A program made the translations under genes and the position numbers. From Paracoccaceae bacterium (GTDB lineage Bacteria; Pseudomonadota; Alphaproteobacteria; Rhodobacterales; Rhodobacteraceae), in assembly GCA_016936395.1 (NCBI GenBank), contig JAFGXY010000009.1:21209-85208 (forward strand): a stretch of DNA of 64,000 bases, in the 5' to 3' direction. The notes under the pieces were generated by a model. The model was given only the letters and a program-made list of their open reading frames with translations. It had not been told where the DNA came from and made no database searches. Positions 1-9,523 of this stretch are shown here, piece by piece; position 1 is the stretch's first letter; every line of letters begins with the position of its first letter.

Positions 1-1
1 G

Positions 2-805
2 GCCCCGGTGACCAAGGCGGCCGGGATGATCGAACAGTTTCAAAGCTATGCCAGCCTGTATGAGCAAAATCAGGATCTGCGCCGCGAGTTGCAGCAGATG
101 AAGGCCTGGAAAGAGGCCGCGTTGCAGTTGGAACAGCAAAACGCCCGCCTGCTGGACCTGAACCAGGTGCGGCTGGACCCCAAGCTGACACATGTCACCG
201 GGCAGGTGCTGGCCGACAGCGGCAGCCCGTTCCGGCAATCGGTGCTGATCAACGTCGGTGCACGCGACGGGATCGTGGACGGCTGGGCCACAATGGATGG
301 CATCGGTTTGGTGGGCCGGATTTCGGGCGTGGGGACGCGCACGTCGCGGGTGATCCTGTTGACCGACACCAACAGCCGCATCCCGGTGACGGTGCAGCCC
401 TCGGGGCAAAAGGGCCTGCTGTCGGGGGACAACTCGGCCCTGCCCCCGTTGGAGTTTCTGGAGAACCCCGATGAGGTGCGCCCCGGCGACCGGGTGATCA
501 GTTCCGGCGATGGCGGGATGTTTCCGGCGGGCCTGCTGGTGGGTCAGGTGGTGATGGGCAATGACCGGCGTCTGCGCGTCAGCCTGAGCGCCGATTATCA
601 GCGGCTGGTGTTCTTGCGGGTGCTGCGCAGCCATGCGCTGACCCCGATCACCGATGCCGGCGCCCTGGTCGCCCCGCCCTTGTTGCCCGATGGACCCGAT
701 ACCTCGGGCGCGCTGAACACCGACGAGATGCCCGCGCGCGGCACCCAGCCCGAGGCCGACCCCGCCGCCGATGCCACGTCGGAAACCGAGGGCAGCGATG
801 GTTGA
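2..805 (+). CDS. mreC: Rod shape-determining protein MreC (5' partial)
   Basis: MreC is the periplasmic scaffold of the elongasome; it is normally anchored by one N-terminal membrane helix and links MreB/RodZ to PBP2. Here the reading frame is open to the left window edge and the transmembrane start is missing, so the gene is cut by the window. The visible part begins with a heptad-rich coiled coil (about 40 residues rich in Glu, Gln and Leu) and continues into the beta-barrel core (INVGARDGIVDGW, GLVGRISGVG, LLSGDN, PGDRVISSGDGGMFPAG). The last 45 residues form a Pro/Ala/Thr-rich tail. The stop overlaps the mreD start by 8 nt, and the order mreC-mreD-mrdA-rodA confirms the identity. Confidence 0.93.
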   Translation, partial: APVTKAAGMIEQFQSYASLYEQNQDLRRELQQMKAWKEAALQLEQQNARLLDLNQVRLDPKLTHVTGQVLADSGSPFRQSVLINVGARDGIVDGWATMDGIGLVGRISGVGTRTSRVILLTDTNSRIPVTVQPSGQKGLLSGDNSALPPLEFLENPDEVRPGDRVISSGDGGMFPAGLLVGQVVMGNDRRLRVSLSADYQRLVFLRVLRSHALTPITDAGALVAPPLLPDGPDTSGALNTDEMPARGTQPEADPAADATSETEGSDG

Positions 806-1337
806 GGCACTGCGATCCGGGGTGTGGCTGTATCGCGGGCTGTTTGTCGGCTTTGCGCTGGTGCTTTTGTATCTGCGGCTGCTGCCTCTGGGCACGCAGG
901 CGGGCGATCTGCCGGGGCCGGACCTGTTGCTGTGCCTGATCTTTGCCTGGGCGACGCGGCGGCCCGACTATCTGCCGGCGTGGTTGCTGGCGGGGGTGTT
1001 GCTGTTGGAAGACATGGTGTTGATGCGCCCGCCAGGGTTGTGGACGGCGCTGGTGGTGATGGCGGTGGAATTCGTGCGCGCCCGGGTGGCGCTGACGCGC
1101 GAGCTGACGCTGATTGCGGAATGGGCGATGGTGGCGGGGTTGATGGTGACCTGCCTGATGGTCTATCGGCTGATCTTCACGGTATCGTTCCTGCCGCAGC
1201 CCGGATTGGGCTTTGCCTTGTTGCAGGTTTTCTGGTCCATCCTGTGCTATCCTGTCGTGGTGGGCGTCAGCCGTCTGGCGCTGGATCTGCGCAAGCCCGC
1301 CACGGGCGAAGTGGACAGCTACGGACGCCGGTTGTAG
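798..1337 (+). CDS. mreD: Rod shape-determining protein MreD
   Basis: This is a small polytopic inner-membrane protein (179 residues) of the elongasome. The ATG at 798 was chosen because it gives the compact start MVEALRSGVWLYRG and overlaps the mreC stop (ATGGTTGA), a typical coupled junction; an upstream in-frame start would extend into mreC. About five hydrophobic segments are visible, including GLFVGFALVLLYLRLLP and LLLCLIFAWATRR. MreD sequences are poorly conserved, so the call rests on size, topology and position between mreC and the PBP2 gene. Confidence 0.9.
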   Translation: MVEALRSGVWLYRGLFVGFALVLLYLRLLPLGTQAGDLPGPDLLLCLIFAWATRRPDYLPAWLLAGVLLLEDMVLMRPPGLWTALVVMAVEFVRARVALTRELTLIAEWAMVAGLMVTCLMVYRLIFTVSFLPQPGLGFALLQVFWSILCYPVVVGVSRLALDLRKPATGEVDSYGRRL

Positions 1338-1347
1338 GGGGGCAAAG

Positions 1348-3291
1348 ATGCGACGCAGCCCGAAAGAGACCGAAGACAGCGCCCGGCTGACGCATCGGCG
1401 CGCGCTGTTGATGGGCGGCGCGATGACGGCGATGTTTGCCGTGCTGGGGGCGCGGATGCGCTATCTGTCGGTCGATCAGGCCGACCAGTTCAAGCTGCTG
1501 GCCGAGGAAAACCGCATCTCGATCCGGCTGATCCCGCCGGCGCGCGGCCTGATCCAGGATCGCAACGGCAAGCTTCTGGCCGGGAATGAGCAGAATTACC
1601 GGGTGATCATCACCCGTGAGGATGCCGGCGACGTCCATGCGGTGCTGGCGCGGTTGGCCTATGTCATCCCGCTGACCGCCGAGGATCTGGATCGCACCGC
1701 CAAGGAAATGCAGCGCTCCAGCCCGTTTGCGCCGATCACGGTGGCTGACCGGCTGACATGGGAAGACCTGTCGAAGGTGGCGCTGAACGCGCCGTCGCTG
1801 CCCGGCGTGTCGCCCGAGTTCGGGCTGAGCCGCATCTACCCCCGCGATACCGATTTTGCCCATGTTCTGGGCTATGTCGGGCCGGTGTCGGAAAAAGATC
1901 TGGAAGGGCTGGACAAGCCCGATGCCCTGCTGACCATCCCGAAGTTCCAGATTGGCAAGATCGGGGTCGAGCGCTGGTTGGAAAATGACCTGCGCGGCAA
2001 GGCGGGAACCCGGCGGATCGAGGTCAACGCCGTTGGCCGGGTGATGCGCGAGCTGGAGCGTGTCGAGGGCGACCCCGGTGCCGATATCCGGCTGACAATC
2101 GACGCCGATGTGCAGAACTTTGTGCAGGCGCGGCTGGGCGATGAATCGGCGGCCGCGGTGGTGATGGATGTAACCAATGGTGATGTGATCGCCATCGTGT
2201 CTTCGCCGTCGTTCGATCCGAACCTGTTCGTGCGCGGGATCAGCCATACCGATTACAACGGGCTGATGGAAAACGACCACCGCCCGCTGGCCAACAAGAC
2301 GGTTCAGGGCGTCTATCCGCCGGGATCGACCTTCAAGATGGTGACCGCCCTTGCCGCGCTGAAAGAAGGCGTGATCAGCGTCAACACCACCATACGCTGC
2401 CCCGGTTACATCGAGTTCGGCGGCCGGCGGTTCCATTGCTGGAAACGTGCGGGCCACGGGCAGGTGGACCTGGAACGGTCTTTGACCGAAAGCTGCGACG
2501 TTTATTATTACGAAATCGCGCAGAAGGTGGGTATCGACAAGATCGCCGAGATGGGCCGCGCGCTGGGCCTTGGCATCCGGCATGATCTGCCGATGTCGGC
2601 GATTGCCGAAGGGGTGATGCCCGACAAGGCGTGGAAGCTGGCCAGCCAGAAGGCAGAATGGCGGATCGGCGATACGATCAACGCCAGCATCGGGCAGGGC
2701 TATGTGCTGACCTCGCCCTTGCAACTGGCGGTGATGACGGCGCGGATCGCCACGGGCCGGGCGGTGGTGCCGCGCCTTGTGCGGTCGATCGACGGGCGCG
2801 AGACCGCGGTGCCCGACGCCCCCCGGCTGGAGATCGGGACCGAAATCCTGAACCGGGTGCGCGCGGGCATGTTTGCGGTGGTCAACGCCGAGCGGGGCAC
2901 GGCCAAATCGTCGCGTATCGTTGACCCGGACATGGTCTGGGCAGGCAAGACCGGCACCAGCCAGGTGCGCAACATCACCGCCGCCGAACGGGCGCGCGGA
3001 GTGATTTCCAACGATCAACTGCCGTGGAACCGCCGCGATCATGCGCTGTTCGTGGGCTTTGCGCCCTATGACAAGCCGCGCTATGCGGTGTCTGTCGTGG
3101 TGGAACATGGCGGCGGCGGGTCCACCGCCGCAGCGCCGATTGCCCGCGATGCCATTCTGCGCGCGATGAGCGACGGTCTGCCACCGCTGACGGCCTATCC
3201 CGCCAGTCAGCGCAACCGGATCGAGGCGATGCTGGCCAAGCTGCCATTGCGCGATGCAACAGGCCGCGCGCCCACCCCCACACGGGCATAG
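1348..3291 (+). CDS. mrdA: Penicillin-binding protein 2 (elongation transpeptidase)
   Basis: PBP2 cross-links peptidoglycan during side-wall growth and works with the RodA polymerase. From the ATG at 1348 the product has 647 residues, the usual family length. A G-rich Shine-Dalgarno lies just upstream; the longer in-frame ORF would run back through mreD. An N-terminal membrane anchor is followed by the dimerisation (pedestal) domain and the transpeptidase domain. All three active-site motifs are present: STFK with nucleophile Ser327, an SCD form of the SxN/SxD motif, and KTGT at about 534-537. The gene lies 10 nt after mreD and 9 nt before rodA. Confidence 0.95.
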   Translation: MRRSPKETEDSARLTHRRALLMGGAMTAMFAVLGARMRYLSVDQADQFKLLAEENRISIRLIPPARGLIQDRNGKLLAGNEQNYRVIITREDAGDVHAVLARLAYVIPLTAEDLDRTAKEMQRSSPFAPITVADRLTWEDLSKVALNAPSLPGVSPEFGLSRIYPRDTDFAHVLGYVGPVSEKDLEGLDKPDALLTIPKFQIGKIGVERWLENDLRGKAGTRRIEVNAVGRVMRELERVEGDPGADIRLTIDADVQNFVQARLGDESAAAVVMDVTNGDVIAIVSSPSFDPNLFVRGISHTDYNGLMENDHRPLANKTVQGVYPPGSTFKMVTALAALKEGVISVNTTIRCPGYIEFGGRRFHCWKRAGHGQVDLERSLTESCDVYYYEIAQKVGIDKIAEMGRALGLGIRHDLPMSAIAEGVMPDKAWKLASQKAEWRIGDTINASIGQGYVLTSPLQLAVMTARIATGRAVVPRLVRSIDGRETAVPDAPRLEIGTEILNRVRAGMFAVVNAERGTAKSSRIVDPDMVWAGKTGTSQVRNITAAERARGVISNDQLPWNRRDHALFVGFAPYDKPRYAVSVVVEHGGGGSTAAAPIARDAILRAMSDGLPPLTAYPASQRNRIEAMLAKLPLRDATGRAPTPTRA

Positions 3292-3300
3292 GGTCGGGAC

Positions 3301-4440
3301 ATGAGTTTTCTGGAATATCGCGTCAAGTTCGTGCCCACAGGGCTGCGCAAGATCCTGTACATGAACTGGCCCCTGGTGGTGCTGGTCACGGCGGTGTCTG
3401 CCGTGGGCTGGCTGGCGCTTTATTCCATTGCCGGTGGCCGGATGGAGGTTTGGGCCGGGCGGCAAATGCAGGTCTTCGGGCTGGGGGCGGCGCTGATGTT
3501 CGTGATCGCCTTCGTGCCGATCTGGTTCTGGCGCAACATGTCCTTGCTGGCCTATCTTGGGTCGCTGCTGTTGCTGCTGGTGGTCGAGTTTTTCGGAACC
3601 GTCGGCATGGGGGCGCAGCGCTGGCTTGAGCTGGGCGGTTTTCGGTTGCAGCCCTCCGAGTTGATGAAAGTGGCGCTGATCATGCTGCTGGCCGCCTATT
3701 ACGACTGGCTGGATGTGAAAAAGGTCTCACGCCCGCTGTGGGTGGCAGTGCCGGTGCTGCTGACCGTGATCCCCACGGTTCTGGTGCTGATGCAGCCCAA
3801 TCTGGGCACGGCGCTGATCTTGCTGATGATCGGCGGCGCGGTGATGCTGCTGGCGGGGGTCAGCTGGTGGTATTTCGCCGGCGTCGCCAGCCTGATTGCC
3901 GGGGCGGTGGCGGCGATCATGCTGTCGCGCGGAACCGACTGGCAGTTGCTGCACGATTACCAGTATCGCCGGATCGACACCTTCCTTGACCCGACCGCCG
4001 ACCCTTTGGGTGCCGGATACAACATCATCCAGGCGCAGATTGCGCTGGGATCGGGCGGCTGGAGCGGCAAGGGGTTCATGCAGGGCACCCAAAGCCGGCT
4101 GAACTTTCTGCCCGAAAAGCACACCGATTTTATCTTTACCACACTGGGCGAGGAATTCGGCTTTGTCGGCGTCTTCAGCCTGCTGGTGCTGTATGGCCTG
4201 ATCTTGCTGTTTTGCTATGTCTCGGCCTTGCAGAACAAGGACCGGTTTTCCACGCTGCTGATCCTGGGCATCGCGGTGAACTTCTTTTTGTATCTGGCGA
4301 TCAATCTGGCGATGGTGATGGGGCTTGCCCCGGTGGTGGGGGTGCCGTTGCCCTTCCTGTCTTACGGCGGCTCGGCCATGCTGGTCTTGCTGGTGGCGTT
4401 CGGACTGATCCAGAGCGCCCATGTTCACCGACCAAGGTAG
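3301..4440 (+). CDS. rodA: Peptidoglycan polymerase RodA (SEDS family)
   Basis: RodA is the SEDS glycosyltransferase that polymerises lipid II for cell elongation, in complex with the upstream PBP2. The 379-residue protein is almost entirely transmembrane. SEDS hallmarks are visible: the LGGFRLQPSELMKVALI segment, QPNLGTALILLMIGG, the HDYQYRRIDTFLDP loop, GKGFMQGTQSRLNFLPEKHTDFIFTTLGEEFGF, and the C-terminal PLPFLSYGGSAML. The ATG at 3301 follows the mrdA stop by 9 nt. The 3' end overlaps an alternative, less likely start of the next gene. Confidence 0.96.
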   Translation: MSFLEYRVKFVPTGLRKILYMNWPLVVLVTAVSAVGWLALYSIAGGRMEVWAGRQMQVFGLGAALMFVIAFVPIWFWRNMSLLAYLGSLLLLLVVEFFGTVGMGAQRWLELGGFRLQPSELMKVALIMLLAAYYDWLDVKKVSRPLWVAVPVLLTVIPTVLVLMQPNLGTALILLMIGGAVMLLAGVSWWYFAGVASLIAGAVAAIMLSRGTDWQLLHDYQYRRIDTFLDPTADPLGAGYNIIQAQIALGSGGWSGKGFMQGTQSRLNFLPEKHTDFIFTTLGEEFGFVGVFSLLVLYGLILLFCYVSALQNKDRFSTLLILGIAVNFFLYLAINLAMVMGLAPVVGVPLPFLSYGGSAMLVLLVAFGLIQSAHVHRPR

Positions 4441-4444
4441 GCCC

Positions 4445-5371
4445 ATGCCCAAGATCCTGTTTGCTGCCCCCGACCTGTGGGACGAATACCGCGACGCTCT
4501 GCCGCTTGCCTTGCATCAGGCGGGGGTGGTGGCCGATCTGGTGCTGGAGGCGGACCCCGAAACGGTGGATTACATCATCTACGCCCCGTCCGCGCCGTTG
4601 CAGGACTTTACCCCCTATACCCGCACCAAGGCGGTGCTGTCGCTGTGGGCCGGGGTCGAGCGGATTGTCGGCAATGCCACGCTGACCCAGCCCTTGTGCC
4701 GGATGGTGGACCCAAGCCTGACCGAGGGCATGGTCGAATGGGTGGTGGGCCACACCCTGCGCCACCATCTGGGAATGGACGCCCATATCGTGAACCCCGC
4801 CCACAGGTGGGAGCAGATCGTGCCACCGCTGGCGCGCGAACGCCCGGTGACAGTGCTGGGTCTGGGCGAGCTGGGCCGCGCCTGCGCACAGGTCCTTGCG
4901 GCGCTGAACTTTGCCGTCACCGGCTGGAGCCGGACCCCGAAAACGCTGGCCGGCATCCGCTGCCTGTCGGGAGAGGGGGGCCTGCGGCAGGCGCTGACCG
5001 GCGCGCAGATCGTGGTGACGCTGCTGCCGCGCACGACACAGACCGAAAACACCCTGAACGCCGAAACGCTGGCCTTGCCCGCACGCGGGGCGGTGGTGCT
5101 GAACCCCGGACGCGGCGCGCTGATCGACGATGCGGCGCTGCTCGCGGCGCTTGATACCGGCCAGATCGGCCATGCCACGCTGGATGTGTTCCGGGTGGAA
5201 CCCCTGTTCGCGGGCCACCCCTACTGGCAGCATCCGCGCGTCACCGTGACGCCGCATATCGCCGCCGACACCCGCGCCAGTTCCGCCGCCCGCGTGATCG
5301 CCGAAAACGTCCGCCGCCACGAGGCCGGCGAGGCGCTGCTGCATCTGGTGGACCGCGCCCGCGGCTACTGA
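4445..5371 (+). CDS. ghrA: Glyoxylate/hydroxypyruvate reductase A (2-hydroxyacid dehydrogenase)
   Basis: This is an NAD(P)H-dependent reductase of glyoxylate or hydroxypyruvate, GhrA subfamily. The start MPKILFAAP at 4445 is preceded by AAGG at 4434-4437; an alternative ATG at 4421 lies inside rodA and has no such site. The 308-residue protein shows the Rossmann motif LGLGELGRA and the catalytic triad of the family: Arg in NPGRGALIDD, Glu in DVFRVEPL and His in TPHIAADT. It sits 4 nt after rodA, so it is probably co-transcribed with the shape genes although it has no obvious link to them. It is one of three 2-hydroxyacid dehydrogenases in the window. Confidence 0.88.
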   Translation: MPKILFAAPDLWDEYRDALPLALHQAGVVADLVLEADPETVDYIIYAPSAPLQDFTPYTRTKAVLSLWAGVERIVGNATLTQPLCRMVDPSLTEGMVEWVVGHTLRHHLGMDAHIVNPAHRWEQIVPPLARERPVTVLGLGELGRACAQVLAALNFAVTGWSRTPKTLAGIRCLSGEGGLRQALTGAQIVVTLLPRTTQTENTLNAETLALPARGAVVLNPGRGALIDDAALLAALDTGQIGHATLDVFRVEPLFAGHPYWQHPRVTVTPHIAADTRASSAARVIAENVRRHEAGEALLHLVDRARGY

Positions 5372-5499
5372 ACATGGCGGGTTCGGGTCACGGATGGATC
5401 ACACAGTGTCCTTAATAGGCTTGGGCTAAGGGCTGAGGGCTTTACCGAACCTGCCCCAGAGGGCTAGGGAAGACCGCAGACAGGCAACAGGAGGCGGGC

Positions 5500-6504
5500 A
5501 TGACGGGCAAGGTTCTGATCACGGGGGCGGCCGGGTTCATCGGCTTTCACCTGGCGCGGCGGATGCTGGCGGGTGGCTGGCAGGTGACCGGCTTTGACGG
5601 GATGACCGCCTATTACGACCCGGCGCTGAAACAGGCCCGGCTGGATATCTTGCGTGACGATCCGCAGTTCAGCTTTCATCAAGGCATGCTCGAAGACGAG
5701 GGGCGCCTCACCGCGCTGGTCGACGCAGTGCGCCCCGATGTGATCATCCACCTCGCAGCCCAGGCCGGGGTGCGCTATTCGATCGACGCGCCCCGCAGTT
5801 ATGTGCAATCCAACCTGATCGGCACGCATGAGGTGCTGGAGGCCGCACGGGCGCATCCGCCCCGCCACCTGCTGATGGCCTCAACCTCCTCGGCCTATGG
5901 CGCAAACACCAAGATGCCCTACAGCGAAACCGACCGCGCCACCCATCCGATGAGCTTTTACGCCGCCACCAAGATCGCCAACGAGGCGATGGCGCACAGC
6001 TATGCCCATCTGTTCGGGGTGCCGACCACGATGTTCCGGTTCTTTACCGTCTACGGCACCTGGGGCCGCCCCGACATGGCGCTGTTCAAGTTCACCAAGG
6101 CGATCCTGAACGGCGAACCGATCGACGTCTACAACCACGGCAACATGCAGCGCGACTTCACCTATGTCGAGGATCTGGTCGAAGGCATCACCCGCCTGAC
6201 CGCCACTCCGCCGGGCAGTTCGCCGGTGGGCGCGATGGACAGCCTGTCCCCCGTCGCCCCGTTCCGCGTGGTGAACATCGGCAATGGCGCGCCGGTGCAA
6301 CTGACCGATTTCATCGCCGCCATCGAGGCCGCAACGGGGCGCACCGCGACCCGCAACCTGATGCCGATGCAACCCGGCGACGTGCCCGCCACCTGGGCCG
6401 ACGCGGCCCTGATCACCGCCCTTGTCGGCCCCCTGCCGCGCACCGACATCCGCGACGGCGTGGCGCGCTTTGTGGAATGGTATCGCGGCTGGAACCGGAG
6501 TTGA
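5500..6504 (+). CDS. NAD-dependent epimerase, UDP-glucuronate 4-epimerase-like
   Basis: This extended short-chain dehydrogenase/epimerase probably interconverts a UDP-sugar such as UDP-glucuronate/UDP-galacturonate for surface polysaccharide. A strong GGAGG at 5490-5494 fixes the ATG at 5500. The 334-residue product has GAAGFIGFH at the N terminus (NAD binding), HLAAQAGVRYS, and the catalytic Tyr-x3-Lys in SFYAATKIANE. The segment GMTAYYDPALKQARLD is typical of the CapI/UDP-glucuronate epimerase branch. It stands alone after ghrA and is followed by a repeat-containing intergenic region. The substrate is inferred from family resemblance only. Confidence 0.85.
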   Translation: MTGKVLITGAAGFIGFHLARRMLAGGWQVTGFDGMTAYYDPALKQARLDILRDDPQFSFHQGMLEDEGRLTALVDAVRPDVIIHLAAQAGVRYSIDAPRSYVQSNLIGTHEVLEAARAHPPRHLLMASTSSAYGANTKMPYSETDRATHPMSFYAATKIANEAMAHSYAHLFGVPTTMFRFFTVYGTWGRPDMALFKFTKAILNGEPIDVYNHGNMQRDFTYVEDLVEGITRLTATPPGSSPVGAMDSLSPVAPFRVVNIGNGAPVQLTDFIAAIEAATGRTATRNLMPMQPGDVPATWADAALITALVGPLPRTDIRDGVARFVEWYRGWNRS

Positions 6505-6608
6505 GCGGAGCGCCTGCGGCGCAAGCTTTTCATCTCGGCGCGCGGCCTGCGCCGCACACCTGCGGGGCAGGGGCTTTGCCCCCCGCCGCCCAAGGGCGGC
6601 TCACCCCA

Positions 6609-6659
6609 GAGTATTTTCAAAGCAGCAAACCTGAAGCGATTGCTGCTTTGAAAATACTC
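6609..6659. repeat. Intergenic palindromic repeat, copy 1 (20-bp arms)
   Basis: This is a perfect inverted repeat. The left arm at 6609-6628 starts GAGTATTTTCAAAGC, the right arm at 6640-6659 is its exact reverse complement, and the arms are separated by an 11-nt spacer. It lies between the 3' ends of two convergent genes, next to other GC-rich palindromic sequence (6505-6600). The same arm recurs at 22310 and 24829. A long stem at convergent 3' ends could act as a bidirectional terminator or transcript stabiliser. That role is inferred. Confidence 0.85.
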
Positions 6660-6739
6660 CCGCCGGAGGCATCACCCGAGGCGGTTGGCCGCAGGCCAGA
6701 GCCGAGACAAGACCTTGCGCCGCAGGCGCACCATTCGCC

Positions 6740-7726
6740 TTACAGCATGCCCGGAACCACCTGATCGGGGGGGCGGTGGCCATCGGCGAAGGTCTTGATG
6801 TTGATGATCACCTTCTCGCCCATCTCGATCCGGCCTTCCAGTGTGGAGCTGCCCATATGCGGCAGCAGCACGACATTGGGCAGTTCGCGCAGGCGGGGGT
6901 TGACCTCGTGGCCGTGTTCGAACACGTCCAGCCCCGCGCCGCCCAATTCGCCCGCCCGCAGGCCGCGGGTCAGGGCATTTTCGTCGATCACCTCGCCGCG
7001 GGAGGTGTTGACGATCACCGCGGTGGATTTCATCAGCTTCAGCCGCCGCGCGTTCATCAGATGATAGGTCGACGGCGTGTGCGGGCAGTTGATCGACAGG
7101 ATGTCGATCCGGCTGACCATCTGGTCGAGGCTTTCCCACCAGGTGGCGTCGAGGTCGGCCTCCACTTCCGGGCGCAGGCGTTTGCGGTTGTGGTAATGGA
7201 CCTGCAAGCCAAAGGCGCGGGCGCGCCGGGCGACCGCCTGACCGATGCGGCCCATGCCAAGGATGCCAAGCCGCTTGCCGCCCAGACGCACCCCCATGAA
7301 GGCGGTGGGGGCCCAGCCCTGCCATTCGCCGGCCTGCATCACTGCCAGACCCTCGGGGATGCGGCGGGTGACGGCCATGATCAGGGCCATCGTCATATCG
7401 GCGGTGTCTTCGGTCGTCACGCCGGGGGTGTTGGACACCAGAATGCCGCGCTGGCGGGCGGTGGCCACGTCGATGTGATCGACCCCCGCGCCGTAATTGG
7501 CGATCAGTTTCAGCCGGTCGCCGGCTTGCGCGATCAGGGCGGCGTCGATCTGGTCGGTGATGCAGGGCACCAGCACATCGGCGCGGCGCATCGCAGCCAC
7601 CAGATCGTCGCGCGTCATTCTCGTATCGGGATCGCGCAATTCGACATCGAACAGCTCTTTCATCCGGGTCTCGACGGGTTCGGGCAACCGTCGCGTGACT
7701 ACAACACTCAGCCGCTGTGCGGGCAT
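6740..7726 (-). CDS. D-2-hydroxyacid dehydrogenase, glyoxylate/glycerate reductase type
   Basis: This is a 328-residue NAD(P)-dependent D-isomer 2-hydroxyacid dehydrogenase. Translation starts at MPAQRLSVVVTRRLP (ATG at 7726); the frame continues open upstream through unrelated genes, but that extension is not coding. The catalytic domain contains IANYGAGVDHIDVATARQRGILVSNTPGV, the Rossmann fold LGILGMGRIGQAVARR, and the catalytic Arg (NTSRGEVID), Glu (DVFEHG) and His (LLPHMGS). It resembles GyaR-type glyoxylate reductases. It is monocistronic, with a 144-nt divergent region shared with the SH3 gene. Confidence 0.9.
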   Translation of the reverse strand: MPAQRLSVVVTRRLPEPVETRMKELFDVELRDPDTRMTRDDLVAAMRRADVLVPCITDQIDAALIAQAGDRLKLIANYGAGVDHIDVATARQRGILVSNTPGVTTEDTADMTMALIMAVTRRIPEGLAVMQAGEWQGWAPTAFMGVRLGGKRLGILGMGRIGQAVARRARAFGLQVHYHNRKRLRPEVEADLDATWWESLDQMVSRIDILSINCPHTPSTYHLMNARRLKLMKSTAVIVNTSRGEVIDENALTRGLRAGELGGAGLDVFEHGHEVNPRLRELPNVVLLPHMGSSTLEGRIEMGEKVIINIKTFADGHRPPDQVVPGML

Positions 7727-7870
7727 GTTTGGACTCCGTGGGCTTGATCTTGGCGCTTCCCTGACCGCAAAGTGACGCCAACCGGGACGGGGCACAAGAC
7801 CCCAACGCAACCCGTCGCAGAACTTTAGGCGAGAGCGGCCCGTTGACCGGGCCAGACAGGCAGGCGGAAG

Positions 7871-8566
7871 ATGACACCGATGCGCAAAGCCGGGGCGGTA
7901 TGCCTTGCGCTGTTTGCCCTTGCGACCCCCGGTCTGGCCGAGGGCGTGCGACCCAAGCCACGCCCGGTGCCGGCGGCAAACACCGCCCCGCTGCCTGCGG
8001 TGCAGCCCGCTTCGGTTTCCGGCATCGCGGCCGTCGACATGCCGCAGGCACCCCCCGGTGCGCAACCGATGCCGCTGGCGCGGCCCCTCGCAGGACCGGA
8101 GACCAAGTCTGCGGCGGCTGCCGTGCCTCGCGACACCGGCAAAGGCGCAGTGACCAACCTGCCCTTGCCGCGATTCGTGTCGTTGAAAACCGGTGAGGGC
8201 AACGCAAGGCGCGGGCCGGGGCTGACGCATCGGATCGACTGGGTGTTCACGCTGGCCGGGATGCCGCTGAAGATCACCGCCGAGCATGAGCATTGGCGGC
8301 GGGTCGAGGATGCCGAAGGTCTGGGCGGCTGGGTGCATTATTCCTTGCTGTCGGGGGTGCGCTCGGTTCTGGTGACCCGGCCGATGACGCCGTTCTACAG
8401 CCGGGCCGACAGCGCCTCGACGGTGGTGTTTCAGGCCGAGGCCGGGGTGGTGGCGCGGGTCATCGAATGTGCGGATGGCTGGTGCCGGGTGTCGGTCGAG
8501 GGCCAGAAGGGCTGGGCCCAGACTGCGGGTCTGTGGGGTGTCACCGCCGATGAGGTGATTGACTGA
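7871..8566 (+). CDS. Secreted bacterial SH3-domain protein
   Basis: This is a 231-residue exported protein. A Sec-type signal peptide (MRKAGAVCLALFALATPGLA) is followed by about 80 residues rich in Pro and Ala, then a C-terminal SH3-like domain beginning at LPRFVSLKTGEGNARRGPGLTHRIDWVF and continuing through WRRVEDAEGLGGWVHYSLLSG and a second SH3-like half ending WAQTAGLWGV. Such domains usually bind cell-wall peptides. A second in-frame ATG at 7880 is an alternative start. The periplasmic location is inferred from the signal sequence, and no catalytic domain is visible. Confidence 0.85.
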   Translation: MTPMRKAGAVCLALFALATPGLAEGVRPKPRPVPAANTAPLPAVQPASVSGIAAVDMPQAPPGAQPMPLARPLAGPETKSAAAAVPRDTGKGAVTNLPLPRFVSLKTGEGNARRGPGLTHRIDWVFTLAGMPLKITAEHEHWRRVEDAEGLGGWVHYSLLSGVRSVLVTRPMTPFYSRADSASTVVFQAEAGVVARVIECADGWCRVSVEGQKGWAQTAGLWGVTADEVID

Positions 8567-8635
8567 CCCCTTCGCGCTTGCCCTTGGCATCGCATTGGCG
8601 GTAACGCATCCCTGACCCTGACAAGGACAGTGCGG

Positions 8636-9523
8636 ATGACGGCGGATCAGACCAGATTGAACCTGTCGGCGGGGCTGGCATCGGTGGCCGTGGCGGCGGT
8701 GCTGGTGGCGTTGAAGCTGTGGGCGCTGGGGCAGACCGGGGCGTTGTCGGTGGCGGCGTCGCTGGCCGACAGTGCGATGGACATGATGGTCAGTCTGGTT
8801 GCAATGATGGCCATTCTCTATGCCGCCAAGCCCGCCGATGAAGACCACGCCTTTGGCCATTCCTCGGCCGAGGATCTGGCATCGCTGGGTCAGGCCCTGT
8901 TCATTCTGGTCTCGGCAGGGGTGATTGCGGTGGCGGCGGTGCAGCGGTTGCGCGCGCCGGAACCGCAGAGCATTGCCGCCGAAGGGGTCGGCATGGCGGT
9001 GATGGTCGTGTCGATCCTGCTGACGCTGGGGTTGGTGCTGTGGCAAGGCCGCGTCGCGCGGCAGACCGGCAACAAGGTGGTGGCGGCGGACCGGCTGCAT
9101 TACATGGGCGACCTGTTGCCCAATATCGGCGCGATTGCCTCGCTGTGGGCGTCCAGCCGGTTTGGCCTTGTCGCGGTTGACTCGGTGGTGGCGCTGGGGG
9201 CCGCCGGGATGCTGGCGCTGGGGGCGGTGCGGATCGGGGCCGAGGCCTGGGACGCGCTGATGGACCGCCGCGCCGACCCGGCAGTGATTGCCGCAATCGC
9301 CGAGATGGCCCGCAACTGGCCGGGGGTGCGGGGGTTTCATGACATCAAGACCCGCCGGGCCGGCAGCCGGATTTTCGTGCAGATCCACATCGAGTTGGAC
9401 GGCGATCAGCCCTTGCGGGATGCGCATGCCACGGGGGCCGCACTCAAGCGCGCCATTCTGGCGGCCTATCCGCAGGCGGATGTGATCATTCACAAGGATG
9501 TATCGCGTGCGCCGCATGTGTAA
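8636..9523 (+). CDS. Cation diffusion facilitator, FieF/CzcD type
   Basis: This is a proton-coupled divalent metal exporter of the CDF family in the inner membrane. The ATG at 8636 has AAGGA at 8623-8627; a GTG two codons earlier is the alternative. The 295-residue protein has the metal-site motifs of FieF-like transporters: DSAMD in TM2 and HYMGD in TM5. A cytoplasmic C-terminal domain (GVRGFHDIKTRRAGSRIFVQIHIELDGD) is also visible. The metal (Fe, Zn, Mn or Cd) cannot be decided from sequence. No metal-responsive regulator lies next to it. Confidence 0.9.
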   Translation: MTADQTRLNLSAGLASVAVAAVLVALKLWALGQTGALSVAASLADSAMDMMVSLVAMMAILYAAKPADEDHAFGHSSAEDLASLGQALFILVSAGVIAVAAVQRLRAPEPQSIAAEGVGMAVMVVSILLTLGLVLWQGRVARQTGNKVVAADRLHYMGDLLPNIGAIASLWASSRFGLVAVDSVVALGAAGMLALGAVRIGAEAWDALMDRRADPAVIAAIAEMARNWPGVRGFHDIKTRRAGSRIFVQIHIELDGDQPLRDAHATGAALKRAILAAYPQADVIIHKDVSRAPHV